Positions 31,575 to 40,340 of a stretch of 64,000 bases of DNA are shown here, in pieces. Every line of letters begins with the position of its first letter. Positions within the stretch are counted from its first letter, which is position 1. Under the pieces are notes generated by a model that ran no database searches, was not told where the DNA came from, and saw only the letters and a list, made by a program, of their open reading frames with translations. Source of the DNA: Lapidilactobacillus achengensis (GTDB lineage: Bacteria > Bacillota > Bacilli > Lactobacillales > Lactobacillaceae); NCBI RefSeq assembly GCF_003946655.1, contig NZ_RHOV01000013.1:1-64000 (forward strand), written 5' to 3'. A program made the translations under genes and the position numbers.

Positions 31575-31603
31575 TTGGCAGAACAACTCCTTTGTGATAA
31601 ACT
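31575..31603 (+). promoter_or_regulatory. Internal promoter before infA-rpmJ-rpsM-rpsK-rpoA-rplQ
   Basis: TTGGCA (31575-31580), 17-bp spacer, TAAACT (31598-31603) in the 147-bp gap after adk. It lets the alpha-operon genes be transcribed apart from the S10-spc promoter. Confidence 0.72.
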
Positions 31604-31620
31604 AGGGCGGTGTTATGTCA

Positions 31621-31647
31621 AGTGAGTGCGGTTGCTCTCACTGTTTT
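31621..31647 (+). promoter_or_regulatory. Leader hairpin with short T tract before infA
   Basis: AGTGAGTGC and GCTCTCACT pair (one T-T mismatch) around loop GGTT, followed by GTTTTT. It lies between the internal promoter and infA. Possible weak terminator or leader control element. Confidence 0.5.
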
Positions 31648-31686
31648 TATGTATCCACGTGTTAACCAATTAGGAGGAAAATTTTT

Positions 31687-31905
31687 TTGGCAAAAGATGA
31701 CGTAATCGAAATCGAAGGAACGATTGTCGACACCCTTCCCAATGCGATGTTTAAAGTCGAATTAGAGAACGGTCATACCGTGTTGGCGCATGTTTCTGGT
31801 AAGATCAGGATGCATTACATTCGTATACTTCCTGGCGATAAAGTTACCGTCGAATTATCACCATACGATCTCACCAAAGGCCGTATTACTTATCGGTATC
31901 GTTAA
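31687..31905 (+). CDS. infA: Translation initiation factor IF-1
   Basis: 72-aa OB-fold protein binding the 30S A site. [19 protein letters not shown] start and [24 protein letters not shown] region. TTG start at 31687 with AGGAGG upstream. Confidence 0.96.
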   Translation: MAKDDVIEIEGTIVDTLPNAMFKVELENGHTVLAHVSGKIRMHYIRILPGDKVTVELSPYDLTKGRITYRYR

Positions 31906-31938
31906 AGATATCGTATTTTCGGGAGGCTTAAATTAGAA

Positions 31939-32055
31939 ATGAAAGTTAGACCATCAGTAAAACCAATGTGTGAACATTGCAAGATTATTAAGCGCAAGGG
32001 CCGTGTCATGGTCATTTGCTCAGCAAACCCAAAGCATAAACAACGTCAAGGCTAA
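31939..32055 (+). CDS. rpmJ: 50S ribosomal protein L36
   Basis: A 38-aa protein, [14 protein letters not shown]..., ending HKQRQG. The zinc ribbon is formed by C11 and C14 (CEHC), C27 and H32. GGGAGG lies upstream. It sits in its usual place between infA and rpsM. Confidence 0.96.
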   Translation: MKVRPSVKPMCEHCKIIKRKGRVMVICSANPKHKQRQG

Positions 32056-32070
32056 TAGGAGGTGTAATAG

Positions 32071-32436
32071 ATGGCTCGTATCGCAGGTGTTGACTTACCT
32101 CGTGAAAAGCGCATCGTCATTGCTTTAACCTATATTTATGGGATCGGCAATACGACTGCTCAAAAGATTTGTAAAGACGCTGGCGTGTCTGAAGACGTTC
32201 GTTCTAAAGACTTAACACCAGATCAAGAAGACAAGATCCGTGCAGAAGTTGATAAAGTTCGAGTTGAAGGTGATCTTCGCCGTGAAGTAACTCGTGATAT
32301 CAAACGTTTGCAAGATATCGGTTCATACCGTGGCATTCGTCACCGCCGTGGTTTACCAACGCGTGGTCAAAATACCAAGAACAACGCGCGGACTCGGAAA
32401 GGTCCAAAGATCTCAATCGCCGGTAAGAAGAAATAA
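32071..32436 (+). CDS. rpsM: 30S ribosomal protein S13
   Basis: 121 aa. [21 protein letters not shown] start, then [20 protein letters not shown] in the basic tail that contacts P-site tRNA. TAGGAGG precedes the ATG. Confidence 0.97.
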   Translation: MARIAGVDLPREKRIVIALTYIYGIGNTTAQKICKDAGVSEDVRSKDLTPDQEDKIRAEVDKVRVEGDLRREVTRDIKRLQDIGSYRGIRHRRGLPTRGQNTKNNARTRKGPKISIAGKKK

Positions 32437-32457
32437 TTAGGATAAGGAGGTAAACAC

Positions 32458-32847
32458 ATGGCAGTTCGTAAAGGAAGTCGGAAACGCCGCGTCAGAAAGA
32501 ATATTGAAAGTGGCGTTGCTCATATCCACTCCACTTTTAACAATACATTAGTTATGATCACTGATCCCCAAGGTAACGCAATTTCTTGGTCATCAGCTGG
32601 TGCTCTTGGCTTTAAGGGTAGCCGGAAATCAACCCCGTTTGCTGCACAGATGGCTGCTGAATCCGCTGCTAAAGAAGCAATGGAGCATGGCATGAAGGCT
32701 GTTGAAGTTGCAGTCAAAGGCCCTGGTTCAGGTCGTGAAGCTGCGATCCGTTCATTGCAAGCAACTGGTTTGGAAATCAGTGCTATCCGCGATGTTACTC
32801 CGGTACCGCATAACGGTTCCCGTCCTCCAAAGCGTCGTCGTGTTTAG
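32458..32847 (+). CDS. rpsK: 30S ribosomal protein S11
   Basis: 129 aa. Has [36 protein letters not shown] and the C-terminal [18 protein letters not shown]. Platform protein near the E site. AAGGAGG upstream. Confidence 0.97.
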   Translation: MAVRKGSRKRRVRKNIESGVAHIHSTFNNTLVMITDPQGNAISWSSAGALGFKGSRKSTPFAAQMAAESAAKEAMEHGMKAVEVAVKGPGSGREAAIRSLQATGLEISAIRDVTPVPHNGSRPPKRRRV

Positions 32848-32917
32848 TGTCGCTGGTTTTTAAGATGTATCGACGCGTTCACTTAGACACACACGTTTCG
32901 AAAGGGGTAAAGATTGA

Positions 32918-33856
32918 ATGATCGAATTTGAAAAGCCAAACATTACAAAAGTTGATGAAAGTACCAACTACGGTAAGTTTGTGATTGAACCGCTTGAACG
33001 TGGTTACGGAACGACGCTTGGCAACTCATTAAGACGGATTTTATTGTCGTCTTTACCTGGCTCTGCTGTCTCAAGTATTCAAATTGATGGTGTACTCCAT
33101 GAGTTTTCGACCATCGATGGGGTCATGGAAGATGTCACCCAGATTATTCTGAATATTAAGAAGTTGGCATTAAAGAATCACTCTGAAGATGTTAAAGTTG
33201 TTGAAATCGACGTAGATGGCCCAGCGACAGTAACTGCCGCAGATATCAAGACCGATGATGACATCGATGTTTTGAATCCTGAACAGTATATTTGCCAAAT
33301 CGCTGAGGGTGGTCATTTACACATGCAAATGACGATCAAAAACGGTCGTGGTTATATTCCTGCTGATCAGAACAAGAGCAGCGATATGCCCATCGGCGTC
33401 ATTGCAATCGACTCGATTTTCACACCGATCGAACGAGTGAACTATCAGGTCGAAAGCACCCGTGTTGGTAAGCGTAATGACTTTGATAAATTGACATTGG
33501 ATGTTTGGACAAACGGTTCGATCTCACCCCGTGAAGCAATTAGCCTAGCTGCTAAGATCCTTTCTGATCACTTGAATATTTTCGTGGACTTGTCTGATGA
33601 AGCCAAGAACACGGATATCATGGTGGAGAAAGAAGAAACGCAGAAAGAAAAGAAACTTGAAATGACGATCGAGGAACTCGACTTGTCAGTTCGCTCTTAT
33701 AACTGCTTGAAACGGGCCGGGATCAACACAGTCCAAGAATTGACCAATAAAACTGAAGCAGATATGATGAAGGTTCGCAATCTTGGCCGCAAGTCCTTGG
33801 AAGAGGTTAAAGCTAAGTTGATCGATCTTGGTCTATCATTACGCTCAGACGATTAA
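32918..33856 (+). CDS. rpoA: DNA-directed RNA polymerase subunit alpha
   Basis: 312 aa. The N-terminal assembly domain contains [21 protein letters not shown] linker ([12 protein letters not shown]) leads to the C-terminal domain (about 240-312; [16 protein letters not shown], then [16 protein letters not shown]) that binds UP elements and activators. GAAAGGGG precedes the ATG. Confidence 0.97.
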   Translation: MIEFEKPNITKVDESTNYGKFVIEPLERGYGTTLGNSLRRILLSSLPGSAVSSIQIDGVLHEFSTIDGVMEDVTQIILNIKKLALKNHSEDVKVVEIDVDGPATVTAADIKTDDDIDVLNPEQYICQIAEGGHLHMQMTIKNGRGYIPADQNKSSDMPIGVIAIDSIFTPIERVNYQVESTRVGKRNDFDKLTLDVWTNGSISPREAISLAAKILSDHLNIFVDLSDEAKNTDIMVEKEETQKEKKLEMTIEELDLSVRSYNCLKRAGINTVQELTNKTEADMMKVRNLGRKSLEEVKAKLIDLGLSLRSDD

Positions 33857-33880
33857 TTAACACTAAAGGGAGGTTAGACT

Positions 33881-34261
33881 ATGAGTTACCGCAAATTAGG
33901 CCGAACATCTTCACAACGGAAAGCAATGTTACGTGATTTAACGACTGATCTGTTGATCAATGAACGCATTGAAACTACGGAGACCCGCGCTAAGGAAATC
34001 CGTCGTTCTGTTGAAAAGATGATCACTTTAGGCAAACGTGGCGATTTGCACGCACGCCGTCAAGCTGCCGCATTTGTTCGCAACGAAATCGCTTCTGTTC
34101 ATGAAGACGGCGAAGAGGTTGTTGTACAATCTGCTTTGCAAAAGCTTTTCAGCGACATTGCACCACGCTACGCCGATCGTAACGGTGGTTACACCCGCAT
34201 CCTCAAAACGACACAACGTCGTGGTGATGGCGCGCCAATGGTTATCATTGAGTTAGTGTAA
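33881..34261 (+). CDS. rplQ: 50S ribosomal protein L17
   Basis: 126 aa. [20 protein letters not shown] start and C-terminal [19 protein letters not shown]. Last gene of the ribosomal cluster. AGGGAGG upstream. A structured RNA region follows its stop. Confidence 0.97.
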   Translation: MSYRKLGRTSSQRKAMLRDLTTDLLINERIETTETRAKEIRRSVEKMITLGKRGDLHARRQAAAFVRNEIASVHEDGEEVVVQSALQKLFSDIAPRYADRNGGYTRILKTTQRRGDGAPMVIIELV

Positions 34262-34305
34262 TCGACCCACGATTTCAAATTAAGCACGATTAATTTCGGC
34301 CAATT

Positions 34306-34405
34306 TTCATTTCATAAGTGTGAGTGCGAGCGTTACGATGATGGGAACCCACCAAGTCTAGCTTAGGCGTGTAGCAATACGCGTCCCGCTTATGAATGAT
34401 TATTG
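34306..34405 (+). ncRNA. Structured 3' element, L17 downstream element-like
   Basis: CATTTCATAAG (34309-34319) can pair with CTTATGAATG (34390-34399) and encloses about 70 nt with smaller helices (GCGT...ACGC around 34370; GGGAACCC). A second hairpin, GTTGGTGAA / TTCACCGAC, follows near 34420-34452, then a terminator. The place directly after rplQ matches the described L17DE motif of Lactobacillales. The identity rests on position and hand-paired stems, not on a covariance model. Confidence 0.5.
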
Positions 34406-34452
34406 TACATACAGTTGGTGAATCGGCGATGGCTGGTTCACCGACATGCAAA

Positions 34453-34496
34453 AATAAGCGATCGCCTTGAATTGTTCAGGGCGGATCGCTTATTTT
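34453..34496. terminator. Bidirectional terminator after the ribosomal cluster
   Basis: AAAATAAGCGATC / GATCGCTTATTTT is a 13-bp perfect stem extended by GCC/GGC-type pairs. A runs on one side and T runs on the other allow it to serve rplQ and the convergent gene at 34567. Confidence 0.88.
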
Positions 34497-34499
34497 GTT

Positions 34500-34515
34500 G
34501 GGTCTAGAATTTTTG
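34500..34515 (+). repeat. Solo 16-bp repeat GGGTCTAGAATTTTTG
   Basis: Identical to the first 16 bases of the ISL3-type IS right end (41843 reading down) and to 56219-56234. It lies just past the terminator of the ribosomal cluster. Beyond the 16 bases the similarity stops. Confidence 0.7.
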
Positions 34516-34566
34516 TCGCGCTCACGGCGTGGAAGTGATTCCCGTGCCAACAAATTTTCAGTGGTG

Positions 34567-35262
34567 CTAAACTTGGTCGGGATTGCGGCTTGGTGCCGGT
34601 AAGGCCGACTTTAAATCAATCCAGTTGATCAGACCTTGCAAGCGCTGGTCCCAAAATACGATCAGGGGACCGGTAAAGAAGGCAACGATGATTGTCACGA
34701 CGCCAACTGGGCCGCCAGCAAAGTAGGCTCCCAGGGTAAACAAGGAATCCTGGGCGATGCGAATGACTTTATACTTACCATGGGTCAAAGTGACCAGGAT
34801 CGGGGTTAACGCGTCATATGGAGCGACCCCAGTGTCCGCCGTAATATAAACGGCCACGCCAAAGGTGAAAATCAACAACCCAATCACGGCGACGAGGATT
34901 TGGCTGCCGATCGTGGTGGGCAATGGTAAGACCAAACCGTACAACCAGTTGAAGAGCTGGATATAATAGCCGATCAGGACCATATTAAAAATCGTTCCGG
35001 TGCCGATCAATTTTCGCTCCATGAAGAAAACAAAAATCAAGATGATAAAGTTGATCGCCAGTTGGTAGTTGCCTAAGCTGATGTTTAGGAACTTGGACAG
35101 CCCCACATTGATTGCTGAGTAAGGGTCCATGCCCAAATTAGCGATCAGGAGCAAGGTGGCTCCAATGGCTTGAATGGTCACGCCAATGAAGGACATCAGT
35201 GAGCGCCAAAGATAATTCTTGGCTCCCTTCGGCGCAAGCGTTGCAAGAATCGTTTTGATCAT
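34567..35262 (-). CDS. YczE/YitT-type integral membrane protein
   Basis: About 231 aa with five to six membrane helices. The duplicated motif LGMDPYSAINVGLS (near 53-66) and DTGVAPYDALTPILV (near 143-157), each a Gly-x-Asp/Ala-Pro-Tyr repeat, marks the YczE/YyaS/YitT family, whose transport role is undefined. Start at ATG 35262 (MIKTILATL) with AAAGGAAG upstream; a longer frame begins inside the operator. The neighbours are unrelated: it interrupts the usual rplQ-ecfA1 adjacency on the opposite strand. Confidence 0.82.
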   Translation of the reverse strand: MIKTILATLAPKGAKNYLWRSLMSFIGVTIQAIGATLLLIANLGMDPYSAINVGLSKFLNISLGNYQLAINFIILIFVFFMERKLIGTGTIFNMVLIGYYIQLFNWLYGLVLPLPTTIGSQILVAVIGLLIFTFGVAVYITADTGVAPYDALTPILVTLTHGKYKVIRIAQDSLFTLGAYFAGGPVGVVTIIVAFFTGPLIVFWDQRLQGLINWIDLKSALPAPSRNPDQV

Positions 35263-35288
35263 GATGACTTCCTTTGCTAATAAGATAG

Positions 35289-35311
35289 GTTGGTCAGTTT
35301 GATTAACCAAC
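35289..35311 (-). promoter_or_regulatory. Inverted repeat (operator candidate) before the YczE-like gene
   Basis: GTTGGT...ACCAAC arms (35289-35294 and 35306-35311) extend to an imperfect palindrome AGTTGGTTAATCAAACTGACCAACCT on the minus strand. It lies between a TATAAT -10 box (rightward of 35311) and the ribosome binding site. The layout suits a TetR-like repressor; the regulator is not in the window. Confidence 0.5.
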
Positions 35312-35563
35312 TTGAAACCATTATAAAGAATCCGGTTTCAATTGTATAGGCCCATCAGGGAAAATACAAGGACCCCGTGGAAATTAGCCTGGCAGTTCGG
35401 CAGGGGAAAACGTTACTCAGGCTAAGTGGGCCAGTTCGGGAGTCGACTGCGGCATCAAAACCGGCGCTGGTTTTATGATTTGACGTTTCTGCCTCATTTT
35501 GCCGGTTATTTTTTCGATCGAGTGATTTTTTGACGGCTCAGGACCACGCCACTTGGTGGAATA

Positions 35564-35572
35564 TGGTAGAAT
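35564..35572 (+). promoter_or_regulatory. Extended -10 promoter of the ecfA1-ecfA2-ecfT operon
   Basis: TGGTAGAAT fits TGn-TATAAT-type extended -10. No good -35 at 17 bp. The distance to the ecfA1 GTG is 30 bp. Confidence 0.5.
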
Positions 35573-35601
35573 GTTATCAATGATTAATTGGAGGTGCGGC
35601 T

Positions 35602-36438
35602 GTGGAACCGCTGATTCGCTTGGAACATTTGACTTATACTTACAATAATAGTGACGTCCCGGCGTTGAATGACGTTTCTTTGACGATCGCAGCTGGTCAG
35701 TGGATCGCGATCGTTGGTCACAACGGTAGTGGCAAGAGCACCTTGGCAAAAACATTGAATGGCCTGATCGAACCGCAGCAGGGCCAGGTTTACTTCAACG
35801 GGGTCCTGTTGGATGAGGATTCCGTTTGGTCGATCCGCCGGAAAATCGGTGTGGTTTTCCAAAGTCCGGACAATCAATTTGTTGGGGCAACGGTGGCCGA
35901 TGACGTCGCTTTCGGGATGGAAAACAATGGGGTCCCGCGGGCGGAAATGGTGCCCCGGGTCGCGGCGGCCTTGGCGCAAGTGCGGATGAGTGATTACGCG
36001 ACGCATGAACCGGCGCGTCTTTCTGGCGGACAGAAGCAACGGGTGGCCTTAGCCGGCGTTTTGGCGCAGCAACCAGAGGTGATCATTCTGGATGAAGCGA
36101 CGAGTATGTTGGATCCTCAAGGCCGGCAAGATGTGGTCAGTTTGATGACCCAACTCCAGGCCGCCGGGAACTTCACGATTATTTCCATTACGCATGACAT
36201 TGATGAGGCTGCTTTGGCTGATCAGGTGATCTTAATGGATGATGGTCGTCTGATCCAACAAGGACCACCAGCGGCAATTTTTAATGAAGGCGAGCTACTG
36301 CGTCAACATGGTTTGACTGTTCCCTTGAGCGAACAAGTGCGAACCGGTCTAGTGGCGCAACACGTGCCGTTGCCAGATCAATACTTAAGTGAGGAGCAGT
36401 TGGTCAGCAAATTATGGACATTACATTTAAACAAGTAA
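35602..36438 (+). CDS. ecfA1: Energy-coupling factor transporter ATPase EcfA1
   Basis: 278 aa, one of the two ATPases of the ECF module that powers vitamin-specific S components. Walker A GHNGSGKST (about 39-47), Q-loop VVFQSPDNQF, signature LSGGQKQRVALAG, Walker B VIILDEATSMLD, switch His in ISITHDIDEA. GTG start with TTGGAGGTG upstream. It overlaps ecfA2 by 25 bp. The S components must lie elsewhere in the genome. Confidence 0.95.
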   Translation: MEPLIRLEHLTYTYNNSDVPALNDVSLTIAAGQWIAIVGHNGSGKSTLAKTLNGLIEPQQGQVYFNGVLLDEDSVWSIRRKIGVVFQSPDNQFVGATVADDVAFGMENNGVPRAEMVPRVAAALAQVRMSDYATHEPARLSGGQKQRVALAGVLAQQPEVIILDEATSMLDPQGRQDVVSLMTQLQAAGNFTIISITHDIDEAALADQVILMDDGRLIQQGPPAAIFNEGELLRQHGLTVPLSEQVRTGLVAQHVPLPDQYLSEEQLVSKLWTLHLNK

Positions 36439-37283
36439 GTTATACTTATCAGGCGAACTCGCCACTGGCGACACCCGGTCTGCGGGATGTTGATCTGCAT
36501 TTTGCCAGTGGTAGCTATAACGCGATCATTGGGCAAACTGGAAGTGGAAAGTCTACGCTGGTGCAGCATCTCAATGGGTTGCTGATCCCAACGGCTGGTC
36601 AGGTGATCGTTGGTCAACAGGTGATTACCCCCTTGACCAAGAACAAGGCGCTCCATGACCTGCGGCGGCAGGTGGGACTGGTTTTCCAATTCCCGGAAAG
36701 TCAGTTATTTGAAGAAACTGTCCTGAAAGATGTGGCCTTCGCGCCGAAAAATTTCGGAAAAACGCCCGCTGAAGCGACTGCCATCGCCCAGCAGGCCTTA
36801 AGATTGGTGGGGATCGGCCCTGAATTGGAAGCAAAAATGCCGTTTGATCTTTCTGGCGGACAAATGCGGCGGGTGGCGATCGCTGGAGTTTTGGCGATGG
36901 AACCAGAAGTCTTGGTCTTGGATGAGCCTACTGCCGGCCTTGATCCCGTTGGTCGGGAAGAGATGATGCAATTGTTCGCGCGCATTCAGCAGGAACGCCA
37001 GTTGACCGTGATTTTGGTGACCCATCAAATGGACGATGTGGTTCGTTACGCGGATCAGGTGGTGGTCATGGAGCAAGGACATCCTTTGAAAGTGGGCAGT
37101 CCCCGGGAGATCTTCGCGGATCCAACCTGGTTGGCGGCCCATAATCTGGAATTGCCCAGCACGGGTCAGTTGGTCGCGCGGCTGCAACAACAAGGTTTTG
37201 AGTTTACGACTTTGCCATTGACGGTTCCTGAATTATTGGCTCAATTGACGCCACAATTAAGGCAGGTGCCTGTGGATGGATAA
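36414..37283 (+). CDS. ecfA2: Energy-coupling factor transporter ATPase EcfA2
   Basis: 289 aa, second ECF ATPase. Walker A GQTGSGKST, Q-loop LVFQFPESQLFEETV (FPESQLFE is typical of EcfA2), signature LSGGQMRRVAIAG, Walker B VLVLDEPTAGLDP, switch His in LVTHQMDDV. Start within the end of ecfA1; end overlaps ecfT by 8 bp, so the three are tightly coupled. Confidence 0.95.
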   Translation: MDITFKQVSYTYQANSPLATPGLRDVDLHFASGSYNAIIGQTGSGKSTLVQHLNGLLIPTAGQVIVGQQVITPLTKNKALHDLRRQVGLVFQFPESQLFEETVLKDVAFAPKNFGKTPAEATAIAQQALRLVGIGPELEAKMPFDLSGGQMRRVAIAGVLAMEPEVLVLDEPTAGLDPVGREEMMQLFARIQQERQLTVILVTHQMDDVVRYADQVVVMEQGHPLKVGSPREIFADPTWLAAHNLELPSTGQLVARLQQQGFEFTTLPLTVPELLAQLTPQLRQVPVDG

Positions 37284-38076
37284 ACTGATTCTGGGACGTT
37301 ATTACCCGGGGGATTCCTTTGTTCACCGTTTGGATCCTCGTCTTAAATTGATTCTCAATATTCTATTTATTATTTTGATCTTCATTGCCCAGCATTGGCC
37401 GAGTTATCTGTTGCTAGGCGTTGTGGTGGTCGCCAGCGTCTGGGCCTCAGGAATCTCCTTGAGCTTCTTTCTGCGGGGGCTGCGACCAATGCTGGTCTTG
37501 ATCCTCTTCACGGTGGGGCTACAGCTCTTTTTCACCAGCGGGCAGCACGTGTATTGGCAGTGGGGAATCTTGTCGGTCAGTCAAGAAGGGCTGATCAACG
37601 CCGCTTACATTGCGGTCCGCTTCCTGTTGATTATTTTCATGTCAACGTTATTGACCTTGACGACACAGCCTTTAGAGATTGCGGATGGACTAGAGTATTT
37701 AATGAAACCCTTGAAAGTGGTCAAATTCCCGGTCAATGAGGTCGCTTTGATGCTTTCGATCGCGCTACGCTTCGTGCCTAAATTGATGGACGAAACCACG
37801 AAAATCATGAATGCGCAGCGGGCCCGAGGCGTTGATTTCAATAATGGTGGGTTGATCAAACGGGCGAAGGCCTTGCTACCATTACTGATCCCCTTGATGA
37901 TGAGCAGTATTGATATTGCCTCGGATCTGACCACGGCGATGATTTCGCGCGGTTACCGCGATGGCGAAGGTCGGAGTCGTTACCGGATTTTGCAGTGGCG
38001 GCCAACTGATACCGTGATCTTAGCGGCTTCTGGCGTGCTGACGGTGGGGCTGATCGTCCTCGAGCGCTTCCTATGA
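37276..38076 (+). CDS. ecfT: Energy-coupling factor transporter transmembrane protein EcfT
   Basis: 266 aa. MDKLILGRYYPGDSFVHRLDPRLK start, several membrane helices, and the coupling-helix Ala-Arg-Gly motifs AQRARGVDF and MISRGYRDGEG that contact the two ATPases. Third gene of the operon; ends before a strong terminator. Confidence 0.95.
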   Translation: MDKLILGRYYPGDSFVHRLDPRLKLILNILFIILIFIAQHWPSYLLLGVVVVASVWASGISLSFFLRGLRPMLVLILFTVGLQLFFTSGQHVYWQWGILSVSQEGLINAAYIAVRFLLIIFMSTLLTLTTQPLEIADGLEYLMKPLKVVKFPVNEVALMLSIALRFVPKLMDETTKIMNAQRARGVDFNNGGLIKRAKALLPLLIPLMMSSIDIASDLTTAMISRGYRDGEGRSRYRILQWRPTDTVILAASGVLTVGLIVLERFL

Positions 38077-38138
38077 TCCTGGCGCTGGCTTTGCGGTTTA
38101 GCCGGTTAGCCGGGCAACGAACCAGAAGCAACTCGGCG

Positions 38139-38174
38139 GCGCCCGTTTAGCAAGTGAACGGGCGCTACTTTTTT
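38139..38174 (+). terminator. Terminator after ecfT
   Basis: GCGCCCGTT / AACGGGCGC, 9-bp perfect stem with loop TAGCAAGTG, then TAC and T6. Confidence 0.88.
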
Positions 38175-38205
38175 GAGAAAATCACTGCTTGCTTTGATCG
38201 ACCAA

Positions 38206-38252
38206 CTCATCAGACGTATTTATCAGACATCCTTATCAGACGCACTCATCAA
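38206..38252 (+). repeat. 13-bp tandem repeat before truA
   Basis: CTCATCAGACGTA, TTTATCAGACATC and CTTATCAGACGCA are three consecutive 13-bp units sharing TATCAGAC/CATCAGAC, followed by a partial fourth (CTCATCAAG). They end directly at the AAAGGAGGTGG ribosome binding site of truA. Confidence 0.7.
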
Positions 38253-38273
38253 GAGAAAGGAGGTGGCGTTTGG

Positions 38274-39131
38274 ATGCCACGTTATCGGGTCACCGTCGCT
38301 TATGACGGGACGAATTTTGCGGGATTTCAGCGCCAACCCCAGCAGCGGACCGTTCAAGGCACGCTAGAACAGGCCCTGACTAAAATGACAAAAGGGCAGT
38401 TTGTGAAGGTTCAAGGCTCCGGCCGGACCGACGCCGGCGTTCACGCCCATGGTCAGGTGATCAATTTCGATTATCCGAAAGAATTGCCGCCACGTAATAT
38501 GCGGTTGGCGCTGAACAGTTTGTTGCCTCTAGATATGGAAGTGGTGGCCAGTCAGCTGGCCGCGCCGGATTTCCACGCTCAATTCGATACCATTGGCAAA
38601 TGCTACCGTTATCAAGTCAGTCGCGGGCGTTTCACCGACCCTTTCCGGCGCTTTTATACCGGTCACTATCCTTATCCCCTTGACGTGGCGCTGATCCAAC
38701 AAGCGTTGCCTGATCTGCTCGGCGAGCATGATTTTACCAGTTTTGCGGCCAGCGGTGGGGTCATTAAAAATAAAGTGCGGACGATATACCGCGCCACCGT
38801 CGTTGAGAATCCGGCTGATCATGAACTGACCTTTGAATTCATTGGCAATGGTTTTCTATATAATATGGTGCGGATCTTGGTGGCGACTGCATTGGAGATC
38901 GGCAATGGCCGGCGTGCACCTGATGATTTTCAACGGCTGTTACGGATCGGTGATCGTCAAGCGGCTCGGGGCACCGCACCAGCCAGTGGACTTTACTTGG
39001 AAAAAGTTTTCTATCCTGGCGATGAAGCGGAGCTCACTAGTCTTAGCCAGATCGAAATCGTCAAACCGCTGGTACCCAAGCGGTTCTCACCAGAATGGCG
39101 CCAGGAGCCAGATCAGGAGAACAAGATTTAG
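38274..39131 (+). CDS. truA: tRNA pseudouridine(38-40) synthase TruA
   Basis: 285 aa; modifies the tRNA anticodon stem. [21 protein letters not shown] start, catalytic Asp in [14 protein letters not shown] (about 50-63), and [17 protein letters not shown] near the C-terminal half. A C-terminal extension of about 30 residues ([19 protein letters not shown]) exceeds the usual core. Start at ATG 38274 with AAAGGAGGTGG; an in-frame ATG 120 bp upstream crosses the repeat and terminator and is rejected. Confidence 0.94.
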   Translation: MPRYRVTVAYDGTNFAGFQRQPQQRTVQGTLEQALTKMTKGQFVKVQGSGRTDAGVHAHGQVINFDYPKELPPRNMRLALNSLLPLDMEVVASQLAAPDFHAQFDTIGKCYRYQVSRGRFTDPFRRFYTGHYPYPLDVALIQQALPDLLGEHDFTSFAASGGVIKNKVRTIYRATVVENPADHELTFEFIGNGFLYNMVRILVATALEIGNGRRAPDDFQRLLRIGDRQAARGTAPASGLYLEKVFYPGDEAELTSLSQIEIVKPLVPKRFSPEWRQEPDQENKI

Positions 39132-39274
39132 GCGCAATCTTGGCCAGGCTCCGCTTCGGTTCAGTAGCCCTGCCTAGTGTCGCTTAATTTTGTGCTTCGA
39201 CTATTTTATGGGGAAGTAACGTCCCGCCATGAAAAGAAAAATAGTTAAAACTTTGGGATAATCACCGATTTTCA

Positions 39275-39303
39275 TTGACTTCAGGGCTTATTTTCGGTAA
39301 ACT
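39275..39303 (+). promoter_or_regulatory. Promoter of rplM-rpsI
   Basis: TTGACT (39275-39280), 17-bp spacer, TAAACT (39298-39303), about 85 bp before rplM. Confidence 0.8.
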
Positions 39304-39309
39304 AGTCGT

Positions 39310-39366
39310 TGGTATTTGTTTGCCCCACGATAGGCCCCGGAAATCTTATTGAGTGTCAAACAAAAC
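39310..39366 (+). ncRNA. Ribosomal-protein leader, L13-leader-like
   Basis: TTTGTTTG (39315-39322) pairs with CAAACAAA (39357-39364) around an internal GCCCCACGATAGGCCCC core, just before the rplM ribosome binding site. The L13 leader family occupies this position in Firmicutes. Assigned by position and hand pairing. Confidence 0.55.
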
Positions 39367-39388
39367 ATTATTTATGGAGGAATTTATC

Positions 39389-39832
39389 GTGCGTACAACA
39401 CCTTTGGCAAAACCAGGCGAAATCGAACGTAAATGGTATGTAATCGATGCAACAGACCTTGTATTAGGCCGTTTATCCGTTGCAGCAGCGACAATCTTGC
39501 GCGGCAAGAACAAGCCACAATTCACACCTAACGTCGATACTGGTGACAATGTAATCATCATCAATGCATCTAAACTTAAATTAACTGGTAAGAAAGCAAC
39601 TGACAAGTTGTATCAACATCATAGTGATCATCCCGGTGGTTTGAAGACACGGACGGCTGGTGATTTGCTGGCGAACAATCCTGTTCGTTTAGTTGAATTA
39701 TCGATCAAAGGCATGTTACCTAAGAACACGTTGGGTCGCCAACAGTTCAGCAAGTTACATGTTTATGCTGGTGCTGATCATGAACACCAAGCACAGAAGC
39801 CAGAAATCTTAGACGCTTCAACCATTAAGTAA
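39389..39832 (+). CDS. rplM: 50S ribosomal protein L13
   Basis: 147 aa, start GTG 39389 ([20 protein letters not shown]) with TATGGAGGA upstream; an in-frame ATG 36 bp earlier precedes the ribosome binding site. Contains [20 protein letters not shown] and [12 protein letters not shown]. Cotranscribed with rpsI. Confidence 0.96.
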   Translation: MRTTPLAKPGEIERKWYVIDATDLVLGRLSVAAATILRGKNKPQFTPNVDTGDNVIIINASKLKLTGKKATDKLYQHHSDHPGGLKTRTAGDLLANNPVRLVELSIKGMLPKNTLGRQQFSKLHVYAGADHEHQAQKPEILDASTIK

Positions 39833-39846
39833 GGGAGGAAATTATA

Positions 39847-40242
39847 GTGGCACAACAAGTAACTTATATCGGCACAGGCCGTCGTAAAAATTCAGTTGCG
39901 CGTGTTTTCCTCGTTCCTGGAACAGGCAAAATCACGATCAACAAGAAATCAGCTGATGACTACATGCCATTCGCAAGCCTGATTTTAGACATGAAACAAC
40001 CTTTAGCTTTGACTGAAACAGAAGGCGCTTATGACGTTAACGTGAACGTTAACGGCGGCGGTTTCTCAGGTCAAGCCGGCGCGATCCGTCATGGTATCGC
40101 TCGTGCTTTGTTAAACGTTGACCCTGACTTCCGTAGCGTTCTGAAGAGCGCCGGCATGTTAACTCGTGACCCTCGGATGAAGGAACGTAAGAAACCAGGT
40201 CTTAAGAAAGCTCGTAAAGCTTCACAATTCTCAAAACGTTAA
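39847..40242 (+). CDS. rpsI: 30S ribosomal protein S9
   Basis: 131 aa with GTG start (GGGAGG upstream). [16 protein letters not shown] start region, [19 protein letters not shown], and the C-terminal [18 protein letters not shown] whose tail reaches the P-site tRNA. The last 50 bases and 3 beyond form the attachment core for the downstream elements. The C terminus is intact because each copy of the core restores it. Confidence 0.97.
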   Translation: MAQQVTYIGTGRRKNSVARVFLVPGTGKITINKKSADDYMPFASLILDMKQPLALTETEGAYDVNVNVNGGGFSGQAGAIRHGIARALLNVDPDFRSVLKSAGMLTRDPRMKERKKPGLKKARKASQFSKR

Positions 40243-40245
40243 TAT
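40193..40245 (+). repeat. attL: att core copy 1 in the 3' end of rpsI
   Basis: 53-bp sequence from AACCAGGTCTTAAG to CAAAACGTTAATAT, identical to 52878-52930 and 56068-56120 in direct orientation. The native (pre-IS) end of the integrase gene lies 17 bp away, the classical layout of a site-specific element. Confidence 0.9.
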
Positions 40246-40268
40246 CCAGATATATCAACGTTTACAAG

Positions 40269-40296
40269 GCATCCACATTTTTGTGGGTGTCTTTTT
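40269..40296 (+). terminator. rpsI terminator (element 1 version)
   Basis: GCATCCACA / TGTGGGTGTC stem around TTTT, then CTTTTT. The IS inserted directly at the T tract, and its target duplication GTCTTTTT keeps the T run intact. Confidence 0.8.
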
Positions 40297-40340
40297 GGGT
40301 CTTTGTCAACTGGTGTTGAAAGATAGTTTTTATTCTTCGA

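Larger units (their letters stand above)
34262..34566 (+). other. Intergenic region between rplQ and the minus-strand membrane gene
   Basis: 305 bp with the rplQ downstream RNA element, a strong terminator (34453-34496) and a solo 16-bp repeat GGGTCTAGAATTTTTG (34500-34515). No gene is seen. Confidence 0.7.
35263..35601. other. Divergent intergenic region
   Basis: About 340 bp between the minus-strand membrane gene and ecfA1. It contains the minus-strand promoter and an inverted repeat (35289-35311), and an extended -10 element for ecfA1 near 35564-35572. The middle 200 bp show nothing recognisable. Confidence 0.65.

Noticed and set aside
34306-34452. 6S RNA, SRP RNA or tmRNA after rplQ
   Set aside because: Lacks the GGAAGCAGC-type SRP loop, a tRNA-like domain and the long central-bubble hairpin of 6S RNA.
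38154-38273. Longer truA start at 38154
   Set aside because: That frame begins inside the ecfT terminator and runs through the tandem repeat; the strong AAAGGAGG lies before ATG 38274.
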